Positions 1-7,794 of a DNA stretch of 64,000 bases are shown here, piece after piece. This DNA is from Roseomonas sp. (GTDB taxonomy: Bacteria; Pseudomonadota; Alphaproteobacteria; Acetobacterales; Acetobacteraceae). Every line of letters starts with the position of its first letter. Positions within the stretch are counted from its first letter, which is position 1. Both the position numbers and the translations under genes were made by a program. Below the pieces are notes generated by a model. It made no database searches and was not told where the DNA came from. It saw only the letters and a program-made list of their open reading frames with translations. The stretch is taken from contig JADCER010000013.1 in assembly GCA_020249925.1 (NCBI GenBank), forward strand, positions 216,745 to 280,744. The letters are read 5' to 3'.

Positions 1-150
1 CTTGAAGGCAGCAACGTCTCGCCCATCCTGGAAATGACACGCCTGACCGCAGAAATGCGCGAATTCCAATACGCCAGCATGTTCACCGAACGTGAGGGCG
101 AACGCATCACCAATGCGGTGGAGCGCATCATGCGCCGCCGGTCTTCATAA
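1..150 (+). CDS. flgF: Flagellar basal-body rod protein FlgF, C-terminal end (partial)
   Basis: Only the last 49 codons are inside the window; the gene runs in from the left and stops with TAA at 148-150. The visible tail ends in a long amphipathic helix (LTAEMREFQYASMF, then ERITNAVERIM), which is the C-terminal D0 helix common to the FlgF/FlgG/FlgE rod-hook family. FlgF is a proximal-rod subunit of the periplasmic flagellar shaft. Its place 22 bases upstream of flgG makes FlgF the best choice, because flgF-flgG-flgA-flgH is the usual alphaproteobacterial order. FlgF and FlgG cannot be told apart from this tail alone, so the name rests on synteny. Confidence 0.8.
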   Translation, partial: LEGSNVSPILEMTRLTAEMREFQYASMFTEREGERITNAVERIMRRRSS

Positions 151-172
151 GATAGAATAGGACAAAGTCACC

Positions 173-958
173 ATGCGTTCCTTGCAAATCGCCGCGACGG
201 GCATGTCGGCCCAACAGACGAACATCGAAGTCATTTCAAACAATATCGCCAATATCTCGACCACTGGCTTCAAGCGGCGCCGGGCCGAATTCCAGGATCT
301 TATCTATCAGAATCTGCGCCGTACCGGATCGCAAAGCGCCGATACGGGCACGCTGTTGCCTTCCGGCGCGCAGCTTGGCCTTGGTGTGCGTACGGCGGCG
401 ATTTATCGCATCAGCGAACAGGGCAATCTGCAGCAGACCGAAAACCGCTTCGATATCGCGATCCGCGGCAATGGCTATTTCCAGATACTGATGCCTTCGG
501 GCGAAACTGCCTATACGCGCGATGGCACCTTTGGGCTTTCGGCTGAAGGCACGATCGTGACCGCGGAAGGCTTCACGGTGCAGCCTGCCATTACCATCCC
601 GCCGGCGGCGCGTGATGTCACCATCAATGCCACCGGTGAAGTGCTGGCAAAGATTGATGGGCAGATTCAGCCGCAAAATGTTGGCCAGATTCAGCTTGCG
701 ATCTTTGCCAATGAAGGGGGCTTGGAAGCGATTGGTGAAAACCTGTTTCTGGCCACACCCGGATCAGGCGATGCGCAGCAGGCCGCCCCTGGCCAGGCCG
801 GCTATGGGCAGGTGTTGCAGGGCTTCATTGAAACCTCCAACGTCAATGTGGTGCAGGAAATCACGGCACTGATCACGGCCCAGCGCGCCTATGAGATGAA
901 TTCACGCGTCATTTCGGCGAGCGATGAAATGCTCTCCACCCTGACAAGGCTACGCTGA
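173..958 (+). CDS. flgG: Flagellar basal-body distal rod protein FlgG
   Basis: This 261-residue protein has the normal FlgG length. FlgG builds the distal rod that crosses the periplasm and passes through the P and L rings. The N-terminus (residues 1-35) carries the flagellar rod signature with SNNIANISTTGFK, and the C-terminus (about 215-261) carries the partner helix with TSNVNVVQEITALITAQRAYE. The two helices pack together in the D0 domain. There is no signal peptide, as expected for a type III-exported subunit. An AGGACA motif precedes the ATG at 173. The stop overlaps the flgA start by one base, so the two genes are translationally coupled within the flgF-flgG-flgA-flgH operon. Confidence 0.96.
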   Translation: MRSLQIAATGMSAQQTNIEVISNNIANISTTGFKRRRAEFQDLIYQNLRRTGSQSADTGTLLPSGAQLGLGVRTAAIYRISEQGNLQQTENRFDIAIRGNGYFQILMPSGETAYTRDGTFGLSAEGTIVTAEGFTVQPAITIPPAARDVTINATGEVLAKIDGQIQPQNVGQIQLAIFANEGGLEAIGENLFLATPGSGDAQQAAPGQAGYGQVLQGFIETSNVNVVQEITALITAQRAYEMNSRVISASDEMLSTLTRLR

Positions 959-1914
959 TGGATAGGCGGTTCTTCCTTCTCCTGCCTGCTGGACTGCTGG
1001 CGCTGCCCGGCAAGGCGCGCGCGCAGGCGGTGGTGGTCCGCTCCCACAGCCTTGTTGAGGATCAGGTCATTCGCGTTTCCGATATCTTTGAGGGTACGCC
1101 GCGGGGCGATGTGGTGGTGGGTGCGTCGCCCAATCCGGGTCAGCGCTTTGTCATTGAAGCATCGCAGCTTGCCGGCATTGCGCGCCGCTTCAATGTTGAT
1201 TGGCGCCCGACTTCAGGCGCAGAACGGAGCGTAATTGAACGCCCAGGTCGCGCCTTACCGCGCGATGCGGCGGTTGAGGTCCTGCGCGCAGAGCTTCTGG
1301 GCCTTGGCCTGCCTGTTGATGCCGAGCTTGAACTTGCGGCCTTCACCCCGCCCATCCTGCCGTTGAACGCCATACCGCGACTTTCAGCCGAGGGCGGCAG
1401 CTACGAAACTGCTTCCAGCCGCTTTGCGGCCACCCTGATTGTCATGGCCGATGGCATGCCGAGCATTCGCATGCGGGTCGCGGGGCGGGCCATTGCGACC
1501 GCGCCGGCTGTTGTTTCCACGCGTCGGCTTGCAGTTGGTGAGGTTGTAAAGCCCGAAGATGTCAGGCTGGTGCAGCTGCGCGCTGAACGCGTGCGCCCGG
1601 GCACGGCACAGCGGTTGGAAGATGTGGTGGGGATGCAGTTGCGTCGCCCGATCGGTACGGATTTGCCCTTCATGGGGGCGGATCTGATGGTGCCGCATAT
1701 CATCGCGAAGAATGAAATCGTGATGATGGTTGTGGAAGGCCCCGGGCTTTCCCTGACCACGCAGGGCCGCGCCCTGGAGCCAGCTTCGCGTGGCGGGCGG
1801 CTAAGTGTGATGAACCTCTCCTCCCGCAATGTTGTGGAGGCCGAGGCGATTGGACCTGGCCGCGTGCAAGTGCGCCTTGGCGCCGGCCCGATCCGTACGG
1901 CGGAAAGGAGTTGA
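958..1914 (+). CDS. flgA: Flagellar P-ring assembly chaperone FlgA
   Basis: This 318-residue protein has an N-terminal signal peptide (MDRRFFLLLPAGLLALPGKARA). The C-terminal half (about 185-310) matches the SAF/FlgA chaperone domain, including VVSTRRLAVGEVVKPEDVRL and a late segment with LSLTTQGRALEPASRGG. FlgA is a periplasmic chaperone for FlgI during P-ring assembly. The start overlaps the flgG stop and the stop lies two bases before the likely flgH start. At 318 residues it is longer than the enteric FlgA, as is common in alphaproteobacteria, where an extra N-terminal region precedes SAF. The flgI gene itself is not visible between flgA and flgH or just after flgH. Confidence 0.92.
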   Translation: MDRRFFLLLPAGLLALPGKARAQAVVVRSHSLVEDQVIRVSDIFEGTPRGDVVVGASPNPGQRFVIEASQLAGIARRFNVDWRPTSGAERSVIERPGRALPRDAAVEVLRAELLGLGLPVDAELELAAFTPPILPLNAIPRLSAEGGSYETASSRFAATLIVMADGMPSIRMRVAGRAIATAPAVVSTRRLAVGEVVKPEDVRLVQLRAERVRPGTAQRLEDVVGMQLRRPIGTDLPFMGADLMVPHIIAKNEIVMMVVEGPGLSLTTQGRALEPASRGGRLSVMNLSSRNVVEAEAIGPGRVQVRLGAGPIRTAERS

Positions 1915-1916
1915 AG

Positions 1917-2651
1917 ATGCGTCTGCCCGTTCTTTTGCTTGCGGCGATTGGCCTTTCTGCATGCAGCACTGCTGAGCGGCTTTCGCGCCTTGGTCAGGGC
2001 CCGGAATTGGCCGGGATCGAAAACCCGACTTCCGATCCGCGCTGGCGCCCGGTGACCATGCCGATGCCAAATCCAGGCGATCCGCCCTTGCAGAATAACA
2101 GCCTCTGGCGTCAGGGAAGCCGAACCTTCCTGCGCGACCAGCGCGCCGCAGCGGTTGGTGATCTCGTGACCGTTCTGGTTTCCATCCAGGATGAGGCGGA
2201 TATGGAAAATTCCACCAAGCGCAATCGCGACAATAGCGAAAGCATGGGGATTCCCAATCTGCTTGGGCTTGAGTCATCCTTTGGCCGGCTTTTCCCCTCC
2301 GGCTTTGATCCTTCCAGAGCGGTATCCGCGAGTTCCGCCAGCGATGTGACGGGGGCGGGGACGCTGAAGCGTTCAGAACAGATCAATCTGCGCGTTGCGG
2401 CGACGGTTTCCCAGGTGCTGCCCAATGGCAATCTGGTAGTGGTTGGACGCCAACAGGTGCGCGTCAATCAGGAATTACGCGATTTGCAGGTGGGCGGCAT
2501 TATTCGCCCGCAGGATATCGGTTCCGACAATACCGTGCGGCACGATCGGCTCGCGGAAGCGCGCATTGCCTATGGTGGGCGGGGCACGATCAGCGATGTG
2601 CAGCGCCCGCGCTATGGGCAGGAATTGATGGATATCCTGCTGCCATTCTGA
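1917..2651 (+). CDS. flgH: Flagellar L-ring lipoprotein FlgH
   Basis: This protein of about 244 residues forms the L ring in the outer membrane around the flagellar rod. It opens with a lipoprotein signal: a hydrophobic stretch followed by the lipobox LSAC, so the mature protein would begin at the lipidated Cys. FlgH hallmarks are SLWRQGSRTFLRDQRAAAVGDLVTVLV near residue 60, NLVVVGRQQVRVNQELR, and the terminal region RGTISDVQRPRYGQELMDILLPF. I chose the ATG at 1917 because AAAGGAG (1904-1910) sits six bases upstream. An in-frame TTG at 1911 is possible but has no spacing to a ribosome site. It is the last gene of the flagellar operon and is followed by a hairpin. Confidence 0.95.
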   Translation: MRLPVLLLAAIGLSACSTAERLSRLGQGPELAGIENPTSDPRWRPVTMPMPNPGDPPLQNNSLWRQGSRTFLRDQRAAAVGDLVTVLVSIQDEADMENSTKRNRDNSESMGIPNLLGLESSFGRLFPSGFDPSRAVSASSASDVTGAGTLKRSEQINLRVAATVSQVLPNGNLVVVGRQQVRVNQELRDLQVGGIIRPQDIGSDNTVRHDRLAEARIAYGGRGTISDVQRPRYGQELMDILLPF

Positions 2652-2659
2652 TCCTGTAA

Positions 2660-2687
2660 TGGCGTGATCCTTTGGTGGATCACGCCA
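2660..2687. terminator. 11-bp perfect hairpin between convergent flgH and olsB
   Basis: TGGCGTGATCC (2660-2670) pairs with GGATCACGCCA (2677-2687) around the loop tttggt. There is no long T run on either side, so it is not a textbook intrinsic terminator, but it fills the short gap between two convergent genes. Almost the same stem recurs at 9672-9703 and 30710-30739, also between convergent genes. Confidence 0.6.
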
Positions 2688-2692
2688 GCTTC

Positions 2693-3517
2693 CTACCGAT
2701 CAGCGTGCTTGCGTTCATAATGCTTGCGGTATTTCTGGGTGACCAGATCGGTCTTTACCACGACTGAGACATCGGTGGTGTTGAACTGTTCATCCAAAAC
2801 CGCGCCATCACCGACAAAGCCACCAAGGCGCAGATACCCCTTCACCAAGGGCGGCAAGGCCGCAAGCGTTGCGCGCTTGTCAATGGTTTCGGGATCCTTG
2901 CGGCGCATTTCCACAAAGCGTTCCGGTAGCGCGCGCGGGCGCAATTCTTCTGGTGCCAGATGAAAGGCGTGCAGATAGGTCAACTGATCGGCCAGCGCAT
3001 CCAAATCCGTGCCAGGCAGCGATGCACAGCCGAACATCAGCGCAATGTCATGGCGGAAGACATAGGCTGCGATGCCATCCCACAATAATTGCAGCGTACC
3101 GCGGCTGCGATAGGCGGCATCCACGCAAGACCGGCCCAATTCAAGCACCGGCGCGGGATAGGCCACCAGGCGAGAGACATCATATTCGCCTTCGGAGTAC
3201 CAGCGCCCGAGCTTTTCCGCACCTTCGCGCCTGATCAGGCGATAAGTGCCGACAACCGATTGCGGGCCTTCGCCCCGATCATGATCCACCACCAGCAAAT
3301 GATCGGCGATGGCATCAAAATCATCGCGGTCACGGTGGCTCACGGTGGTGGCGGCATCGGCGCGGGCGCCCATTTCCTGATAGAAAACGCGATACCGCAG
3401 CGCCTGCACCGCATCGATTTCGGTCGCCGTCACGGCCAGGCGCACACCGAGATTGCCGGCGCGCAATTCCTCAAAGCCCGTTTCGGGGGGGGCAACTTCG
3501 TCCTGCTTAAGTGGCAT
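2693..3517 (-). CDS. olsB: L-ornithine N-alpha-acyltransferase (ornithine lipid synthesis)
   Basis: This 274-residue protein belongs to the OlsB/hemolysin-like acyltransferase family of the GNAT fold. It transfers a 3-hydroxyacyl chain from ACP to ornithine, giving lyso-ornithine lipid, the first step of phosphorus-free ornithine lipid synthesis at the inner membrane. Visible family features are ALRYRVFYQEMGAR near the N-terminus, VVGTYRLI, the core ELGRSCVDAAYRSRGTLQLLW, and the C-terminal PPLVKGYLRLGGFVGDGAVLDEQFN. I use the ATG at 3517, which has GGGA a few bases upstream; a TTG two codons earlier is less likely. The second-step enzyme OlsA is not adjacent. Confidence 0.88.
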   Translation of the reverse strand: MPLKQDEVAPPETGFEELRAGNLGVRLAVTATEIDAVQALRYRVFYQEMGARADAATTVSHRDRDDFDAIADHLLVVDHDRGEGPQSVVGTYRLIRREGAEKLGRWYSEGEYDVSRLVAYPAPVLELGRSCVDAAYRSRGTLQLLWDGIAAYVFRHDIALMFGCASLPGTDLDALADQLTYLHAFHLAPEELRPRALPERFVEMRRKDPETIDKRATLAALPPLVKGYLRLGGFVGDGAVLDEQFNTTDVSVVVKTDLVTQKYRKHYERKHADR

Positions 3518-3618
3518 CAGCAATCCCGTTCCAGGGCGGCCCCTTTCCGGGAAAGCCCCAGGGTCACAAACCGCAAGCGCCTTTATAGAATAGTTTACCT
3601 GATCGCCAAATCAGGGGG

Positions 3619-4044
3619 TCAAGCCGCCACGCCCCGGCGCTTGCGTGCCGTGGTGCCAAGGCCGATCTTTTTCGCCAAGGACGAACGTTGCTTGGCGTAA
3701 CGCGGCGCCACCATGGGGTAATCCGGCGGCAGACCCCAGCGTTCGCGATATTGTTCCGGTGTCATTTTGAAGGAGGTTTTCAGGTGCCGCTTCAGCATCT
3801 TCATCTTCTTCCCGTCTTCCAGGCAGATGATGAATTCAGGCGTCACGGATTTGGCGATTGGCACCGCCGGTTCGGGGCGTTGCGATGCCGGTGCCGGAGA
3901 GGATTGGATGGAAGATAAAGTACGGTGCACTTCCTGGATCAGGCCCGGCAAGGCGGAAGCCGCAACGGCATTATGCGCGACATGCGCCGATACGATCTGC
4001 GCCGTCAGCGCCAGGACATCAGAGGCAATGTTACTTTCAGACAT
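3619..4044 (-). CDS. mucR: MucR/Ros-family zinc-finger transcriptional regulator
   Basis: The protein has 141 residues. The C-terminal half carries the MucR/Ros zinc-finger-like domain: a Cys followed by LEDGKKMKMLKRHL, then MTPEQYRERWGLPPDYPMVAP. As in MucR, the second canonical Cys is Asp (CLED), and the rest of the finger relies on His residues. MucR proteins repress exopolysaccharide, motility and cell-cycle genes by binding AT-rich DNA. The N-terminal half (about 1-60) is a predicted helical oligomerisation region, followed by a Ser/Pro/Ala-rich linker. The ATG at 4044 is preceded by AAGGGAAG; a longer reading from 4101 lacks such a site. It is divergent from the TusA-like gene, and the shared upstream region is AT-rich, so autoregulation is plausible. 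Confidence 0.85.
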   Translation of the reverse strand: MSESNIASDVLALTAQIVSAHVAHNAVAASALPGLIQEVHRTLSSIQSSPAPASQRPEPAVPIAKSVTPEFIICLEDGKKMKMLKRHLKTSFKMTPEQYRERWGLPPDYPMVAPRYAKQRSSLAKKIGLGTTARKRRGVAA

Positions 4045-4063
4045 ATTTACTTCCCTTGGACGA

Positions 4064-4092
4064 ATTTCAATTTTCTTAGTTTCCTTCGTCAA
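4064..4092 (-). promoter_or_regulatory. Candidate sigma-70-type promoter of mucR in AT-rich intergenic DNA
   Basis: Reading leftward, TTGACG (4092-4087) and TGAAAT (4069-4064) are separated by 17 bases and lie about 20 bases before the mucR ATG. The stretch 4045-4168 is much richer in A/T than its surroundings and includes a seven-base A run on the plus strand (4091-4097), the kind of DNA MucR proteins bind. The assignment rests on pattern only. Confidence 0.35.
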
Positions 4093-4168
4093 AAAAAGCA
4101 AGTATCAAATCGTGAATTCCTCTTTAGGATGCTGGATTGGCCAACATATCCGAAGAGAAGAATTGTTG

Positions 4169-4435
4169 ATGAAAATCGCAACCACTGCTATGTGCGCCAC
4201 CGTTCCAAATCCGGATCATCATATTGATATTTCATCGGAAACCTGTCCGATGACTTTTGTTCTTGTGCGTCTGGCGCTGGACCAAATGAAATCCGGGGAG
4301 ATTTTGGAGATCAGGCTGCGTGGGGCGGAACCACGTCGCAACATACCGCTGACAGCTCAGGAACAGGGGCATGAGGTGGTCAGCATCAGCGATTTGGAAA
4401 ATGGCGAATCCATTATGCTGCTCCGCCGCGGTTGA
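4169..4435 (+). CDS. TusA/SirA-like sulfurtransferase-family small protein
   Basis: This 88-residue protein has the TusA (SirA-like) fold features: ISSETCPMTFVLVRLALDQMKSG with the family Cys at residue 26 followed by Pro, then a beta strand LEIRL and a late EVVSI strand. TusA proteins carry persulfide sulfur on this Cys for tRNA thiolation or molybdenum cofactor-related sulfur transfer. The usual CPxP motif is CPMT here. The ATG at 4169 is chosen because the TusA domain begins about 18 residues later and a purine-rich stretch (GAAGAGAAG) precedes it. The gene is divergent from mucR. Its sulfur partner cannot be inferred from the neighbours. Confidence 0.72.
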   Translation: MKIATTAMCATVPNPDHHIDISSETCPMTFVLVRLALDQMKSGEILEIRLRGAEPRRNIPLTAQEQGHEVVSISDLENGESIMLLRRG

Positions 4436-4463
4436 TGATTCTCCCGGCGCGTAGCGGCCAGAC

Positions 4464-4925
4464 TCACTGTTCTGCAGTACTGGTCAGATCAATGCGCAAA
4501 ATGAGCGCGGCCGTACCATCGGCATAGTAGCGCGGTCGGCGACCAACTTCCCGCGCATCGAGCGACATGTAGAGCGCACGTGCGATGGCGTTCGGTTCTG
4601 CAACCTCCAGAAAGAGTTCCGCCGCGCCGCGCCGCGCGGCCTCAGCCATCAGTGCGCGCAACAGAAGGCGCCCAATTCCTCGCCGCCGCTCCCCTGGCCG
4701 GACCGCGATGGTCAGGATTTCAGCCTCCCCCGCCTGCGCCCGGCCGATTGCGAAGCCAAGCGGCTGATCCCCCCTGATGGCCAGCAGGCCGAAATGTCCG
4801 GGCAGCCCGAGCATGAGGGCGAGAGCTTTTTGTTCCCAAGCCTCATCAAATGTGAAGGCCTCAGCGTGGATTTCCGCAAGCAGGGGCGCCGCTTCCGCGC
4901 CGACGGATTTTATCAGCGCCGTCAT
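4464..4925 (-). CDS. rimI: Ribosomal-protein-alanine N-acetyltransferase RimI-like (GNAT)
   Basis: This 153-residue GNAT acetyltransferase has the acetyl-CoA-binding motif ILTIAVRPGERRRGIGRLLLRAL at about residues 70-92, followed by GAAELFLEVAEPNAIARALY typical of RimI. RimI acetylates the N-terminal alanine of ribosomal protein S18. It lies directly downstream of tsaB on the same strand, 52 bases apart. The tsaB-rimI pair is widely conserved, which supports the name over a generic GNAT. The start is the ATG at 4925. Confidence 0.86.
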   Translation of the reverse strand: MTALIKSVGAEAAPLLAEIHAEAFTFDEAWEQKALALMLGLPGHFGLLAIRGDQPLGFAIGRAQAGEAEILTIAVRPGERRRGIGRLLLRALMAEAARRGAAELFLEVAEPNAIARALYMSLDAREVGRRPRYYADGTAALILRIDLTSTAEQ

Positions 4926-4961
4926 GGGCGGCGCGGGGGCAGTTTTGGATCAACACAATTT

Positions 4962-4980
4962 AGCATGAATCGCACCACTA
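4962..4980 (-). repeat. 19-bp repeat including the tsaB stop codon (copy 1)
   Basis: Read leftward from 4980, TAGTGGTGCGATTCATGCT begins with the TAG stop of tsaB. A copy differing at one position starts with the TAG stop of the ThDP enzyme gene at 25970-25988. The two genes are unrelated, so the shared sequence looks like a dispersed element rather than coding similarity. Confidence 0.5.
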
Positions 4981-5637
4981 ATCCGGCTGCGTGGTGGCGG
5001 GCGGTTCGGCGTAAAGCGGGGCCGTTCTGCGCGGGGGGAGTTTGCCCGCAAGCCTTTCCCCTGCCACGCGCGCTACCGCCTCGGCCGAGGGGATGGCCTT
5101 GGGGTAAGCATCCGCCACAACCCCGCGCGCCCGCAGCATCTCTGCCGCCGCCAGCGCCGCATTTCCCACAACCAAGACGGACCCGTCTGGATTGGGCAGG
5201 TCGGTCAGCGGCAGGATCACGGGTGCTTCAGGCAATGCGGCGCCGGGCGGGAAAATTTCCAGTACCACGCGGCCTTGGCGTTGATCCAGCACGCACCACA
5301 GCGCTTGATCTGCCCGCAAGGCTTGCGGCACTTGCGCGGCCAAAGCCTCCCCCGTTGTTGCCGCGATCAGGCGTTTGCCCAGCGCCTGCGCCAAGCCTTC
5401 GGCCAGCGCCATGGCGGTGCGCAAACCTGTGAAGCCGCCTGGCCCAATGCCAACAGCAATGGCGTCCAGCGCCTCAGGCGCGACCCCGGCTTCCGCCAAG
5501 ACCTGCTGCGCCATGCTGGGCAGCGCAGTGGGGTGGCCGCGCGGTGCCTCATGCAGTGCCGCGGCCAGCACGGCACCATCACGCAAAACTGCGGCGGAAC
5601 ATTGCGCAAGCGCGCCTTCAAGGGCGAGGATCAGCAT
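4978..5637 (-). CDS. tsaB: tRNA threonylcarbamoyladenosine biosynthesis protein TsaB
   Basis: This 219-residue protein is the ASKHA-fold TsaB subunit, which dimerises with TsaD to make the t6A modification at position 37 of ANN-reading tRNAs. It shows MLILALEGALAQCSAAVL at the N-terminus and the signature AVGIGPGGFTGLRTAMALAEGLA at about residues 61-83. The C-terminal part is shorter and more variable, as usual for TsaB. It is followed by rimI on the same strand. The TAG stop is part of a 19-base sequence that recurs near 25970. Confidence 0.9.
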   Translation of the reverse strand: MLILALEGALAQCSAAVLRDGAVLAAALHEAPRGHPTALPSMAQQVLAEAGVAPEALDAIAVGIGPGGFTGLRTAMALAEGLAQALGKRLIAATTGEALAAQVPQALRADQALWCVLDQRQGRVVLEIFPPGAALPEAPVILPLTDLPNPDGSVLVVGNAALAAAEMLRARGVVADAYPKAIPSAEAVARVAGERLAGKLPPRRTAPLYAEPPATTQPD

Positions 5638-5709
5638 GCGCCGGCATTGTCGCGTGACGTTTCATGCCTGCCTCATGACAGGATGCGCCGCGGATTTCCA
5701 GATCCAGGC

Positions 5710-7017
5710 CTATGGCCCAAAGCTGATCCTGGGCAACCATAGCGCCATTTCCGGAAAGCCGATCAGCAACGCCGTCATCACCACCATGGCGATGAAGAAG
5801 GGTATGGTGCCTTGGAAAACCTCGGCAATCGTGCCTTCGCGTCGCACCGCCTGAATGACGTAAAGCGTCATGCCAACGGGCGGTGAGATCAGGGAGATTT
5901 CGCACATCAGCACGATGAAAACGCCAAACCAGACCGGATCAATGCCGGCCGCCACAATTACCGGAAACACCACCGGCACCGTGCCCACCAGCATGGGCAG
6001 GGTTTCAAAGAAAATGCCGAGCAGCAAATAGAAGATCGTGAGCGCGATAATCAGTTCCAGCGGGCTTGCGCCAATACTGGTGGCAAAGGCGCCAAGCGCC
6101 GAGGTAACGCCAAGCAGCCCCATGACGAAGTTCAGATAGAAGGCAACAGCCAGGATCAGCAGACTCATCGCGGTCAGATTGGCGGTCGCGATGAAGCATT
6201 CATGCAGCATGCGAATGGAAAGCCGGCCGTAAAGGGCCGCGATGGGCAAGGCCACCACCACGGCAAGGGCCGCGCTTTCCGTCACTGTTGCCCAGCCGGT
6301 ATAGATGGAGCCCATGATGATGCCGAAAATCACCAAGGGCGGCATCAGGTCTACCAGCCGCTTCAGCCTTTCGCGCAAGGGATCGGCCACTTCCTTCTGA
6401 CGCACCAGATCAGGCTTCAGCAGCGCGATCATGATGATGGTGCCCATGAAGAGCACCGTCATGACAATGCCGGGAATAACTGCCGCGGCGTAAAGCTGCC
6501 CGACCGAGGTATTGGTCATGGCGCCATAGACAATCAGCGCAATGCCAGGCGGAATCAGATTGCCAAGCGAAGCACCAGCCGCGATGGAGCCCAATACCAG
6601 GCGCGTATCATAGCGCCGCTTGCGGAAGGAAGGCAGTGCGACCGTTGAAATTGTCGCAGCCGTAGCAACGGAAGAACCGGATACGGCGGAAAACACGGCA
6701 GATGCGCCGATATTGGTGTGCAGCAAGCCACCCGGCAGGATATTCAGCCAATCCGCCAGCGAGCGATAAAGCCGGTCAGTGGAACCCGAGCGCACCAGAA
6801 TCTCACCGAGCAGAATGTAAAGCGGGATGGACAGCAGCACATAATCTTCCATCGCCCCCCAAAGCTGCGTGCCAAAGGCCGCGACCAAGGGCGGGCCCAG
6901 ATAAAGCGCCGCACCCAGCAGCGCGATCAGGAACATCGCCACCGCCACATGCAGGCCCAGGAACAGAAAGCCGATCAGCAGCAAAAAACCGATGGTCGCT
7001 TCGGTGACGCCGATCAT
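5710..7017 (-). CDS. dctM: TRAP transporter large permease DctM
   Basis: This 435-residue integral membrane protein has about 12 hydrophobic segments and DctM/TRAP hallmarks: LLLIGFLFLGLHVAVAMFLIAL at the N-terminus, GASAVFSAVSGSSVATAATI, AGASLGNLIPPGIALIVYG, and the late CEISLISPPVGMTLYVIQ. It is the conducting subunit of a tripartite sodium-driven organic-acid importer in the inner membrane. It overlaps dctQ by four bases (ATGA), so the two are co-translated. The binding protein that completes the system is probably the dctP gene on the opposite strand at 7795. The substrate is not predictable from sequence. Confidence 0.93.
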   Translation of the reverse strand: MIGVTEATIGFLLLIGFLFLGLHVAVAMFLIALLGAALYLGPPLVAAFGTQLWGAMEDYVLLSIPLYILLGEILVRSGSTDRLYRSLADWLNILPGGLLHTNIGASAVFSAVSGSSVATAATISTVALPSFRKRRYDTRLVLGSIAAGASLGNLIPPGIALIVYGAMTNTSVGQLYAAAVIPGIVMTVLFMGTIIMIALLKPDLVRQKEVADPLRERLKRLVDLMPPLVIFGIIMGSIYTGWATVTESAALAVVVALPIAALYGRLSIRMLHECFIATANLTAMSLLILAVAFYLNFVMGLLGVTSALGAFATSIGASPLELIIALTIFYLLLGIFFETLPMLVGTVPVVFPVIVAAGIDPVWFGVFIVLMCEISLISPPVGMTLYVIQAVRREGTIAEVFQGTIPFFIAMVVMTALLIGFPEMALWLPRISFGP

Positions 7018-7622
7018 GGCTGCTTGCCTTCGCGTTCCAGGATGGTGCCCATTTCGGCCTCAATCTCCTCATCGAGCGTGAGCGGCCCATAGAACAGATT
7101 GAGCTTCGCGCGATCTGACAGCAGCAACCAAAATGCATGCGCGGCCATGGCGCCGGCGCAAAGCGCGAACAGCAGAAGCCCGATGAACCAGGCGCCTTGC
7201 GGCAGCCAAAGCGGTGTTTGCAGCGGCGAATTGGCATGCGCCTGGAATTCAATGCTTTCCTGCAATACGGCCCAGCCGCGCCAGGCGCCATAAATCGCCA
7301 TGGCCGCGAGCAACCCATAAGCCAGTGCGTTCAAGACCGCGCGCAGATCCGCAGGCAGGCGCCCGAGCAGAAAATCAACGCGCGTATGTGCCTTCACTGT
7401 CAGCGCGCAGGCGAACCCAAAAGCCGAGACAATGGCCGTGGTATAGCCGCCGATCTCATCCACCCCTTGCAGGGATATGGAAAAGAATTTGCGCAGCAGG
7501 ATTTCAGCCACCGTCAGAAAGGACAGCGCAATCAGCCACCAGCCGGAAAGAATGGCGAGAAACCGGGCAGGCGGACCAAAAAAGCGGCTGACCGGGTTTG
7601 GGTCCTTGAAGGTCGTGCGCAT
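7014..7622 (-). CDS. dctQ: TRAP transporter small permease DctQ
   Basis: This 202-residue protein has four hydrophobic segments and the DctQ pattern of GYTTAIVSAFGFACALTVKAHTRVDFLL in the middle. DctQ is the small membrane subunit that assembles with DctM and docks the periplasmic receptor. The start is the ATG at 7622 and the stop overlaps dctM. The C-terminal 30 residues are polar and acidic (LDEEIEAEMGTILEREGKQ). The upstream region 7623-7794 is shared with the divergent dctP, so both arms of the transporter could be controlled from one regulatory region. Confidence 0.88.
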   Translation of the reverse strand: MRTTFKDPNPVSRFFGPPARFLAILSGWWLIALSFLTVAEILLRKFFSISLQGVDEIGGYTTAIVSAFGFACALTVKAHTRVDFLLGRLPADLRAVLNALAYGLLAAMAIYGAWRGWAVLQESIEFQAHANSPLQTPLWLPQGAWFIGLLLFALCAGAMAAHAFWLLLSDRAKLNLFYGPLTLDEEIEAEMGTILEREGKQP

Positions 7623-7794
7623 GGGGGCCTTGTCTTGAATGGCGATTGGGGCTTAGCGGGGAGTGAAGTCGTTTCAATGGCGCGGTGTTGCACAAAGCCA
7701 AGGGGCTGGCAAAACTGTGATCCACCGAAACGCCCTCGGTTTCAGGTCTTTAAGCGTCGCAAATTTCATGCCTTGTCCTTCGGGAGCCAAACCC
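7623..7794. promoter_or_regulatory. Shared intergenic region between divergent dctQM and dctP
   Basis: The 172 bases contain no credible gene. They hold the ribosome site of dctP (GGGAG at 7782-7786) and a short imperfect palindrome, CCGAAACGCCCTCGGTTTCAGG (about 7727-7748), that could be an operator. No clear -35/-10 pair stands out. Confidence 0.35.

Noticed and set aside
4794..5432. A 212-codon plus-strand gene opposite rimI and tsaB
   Set aside because: It is rich in Pro, Arg and Ala, as expected from the antisense of GC-rich genes, and overlaps two well-supported genes.
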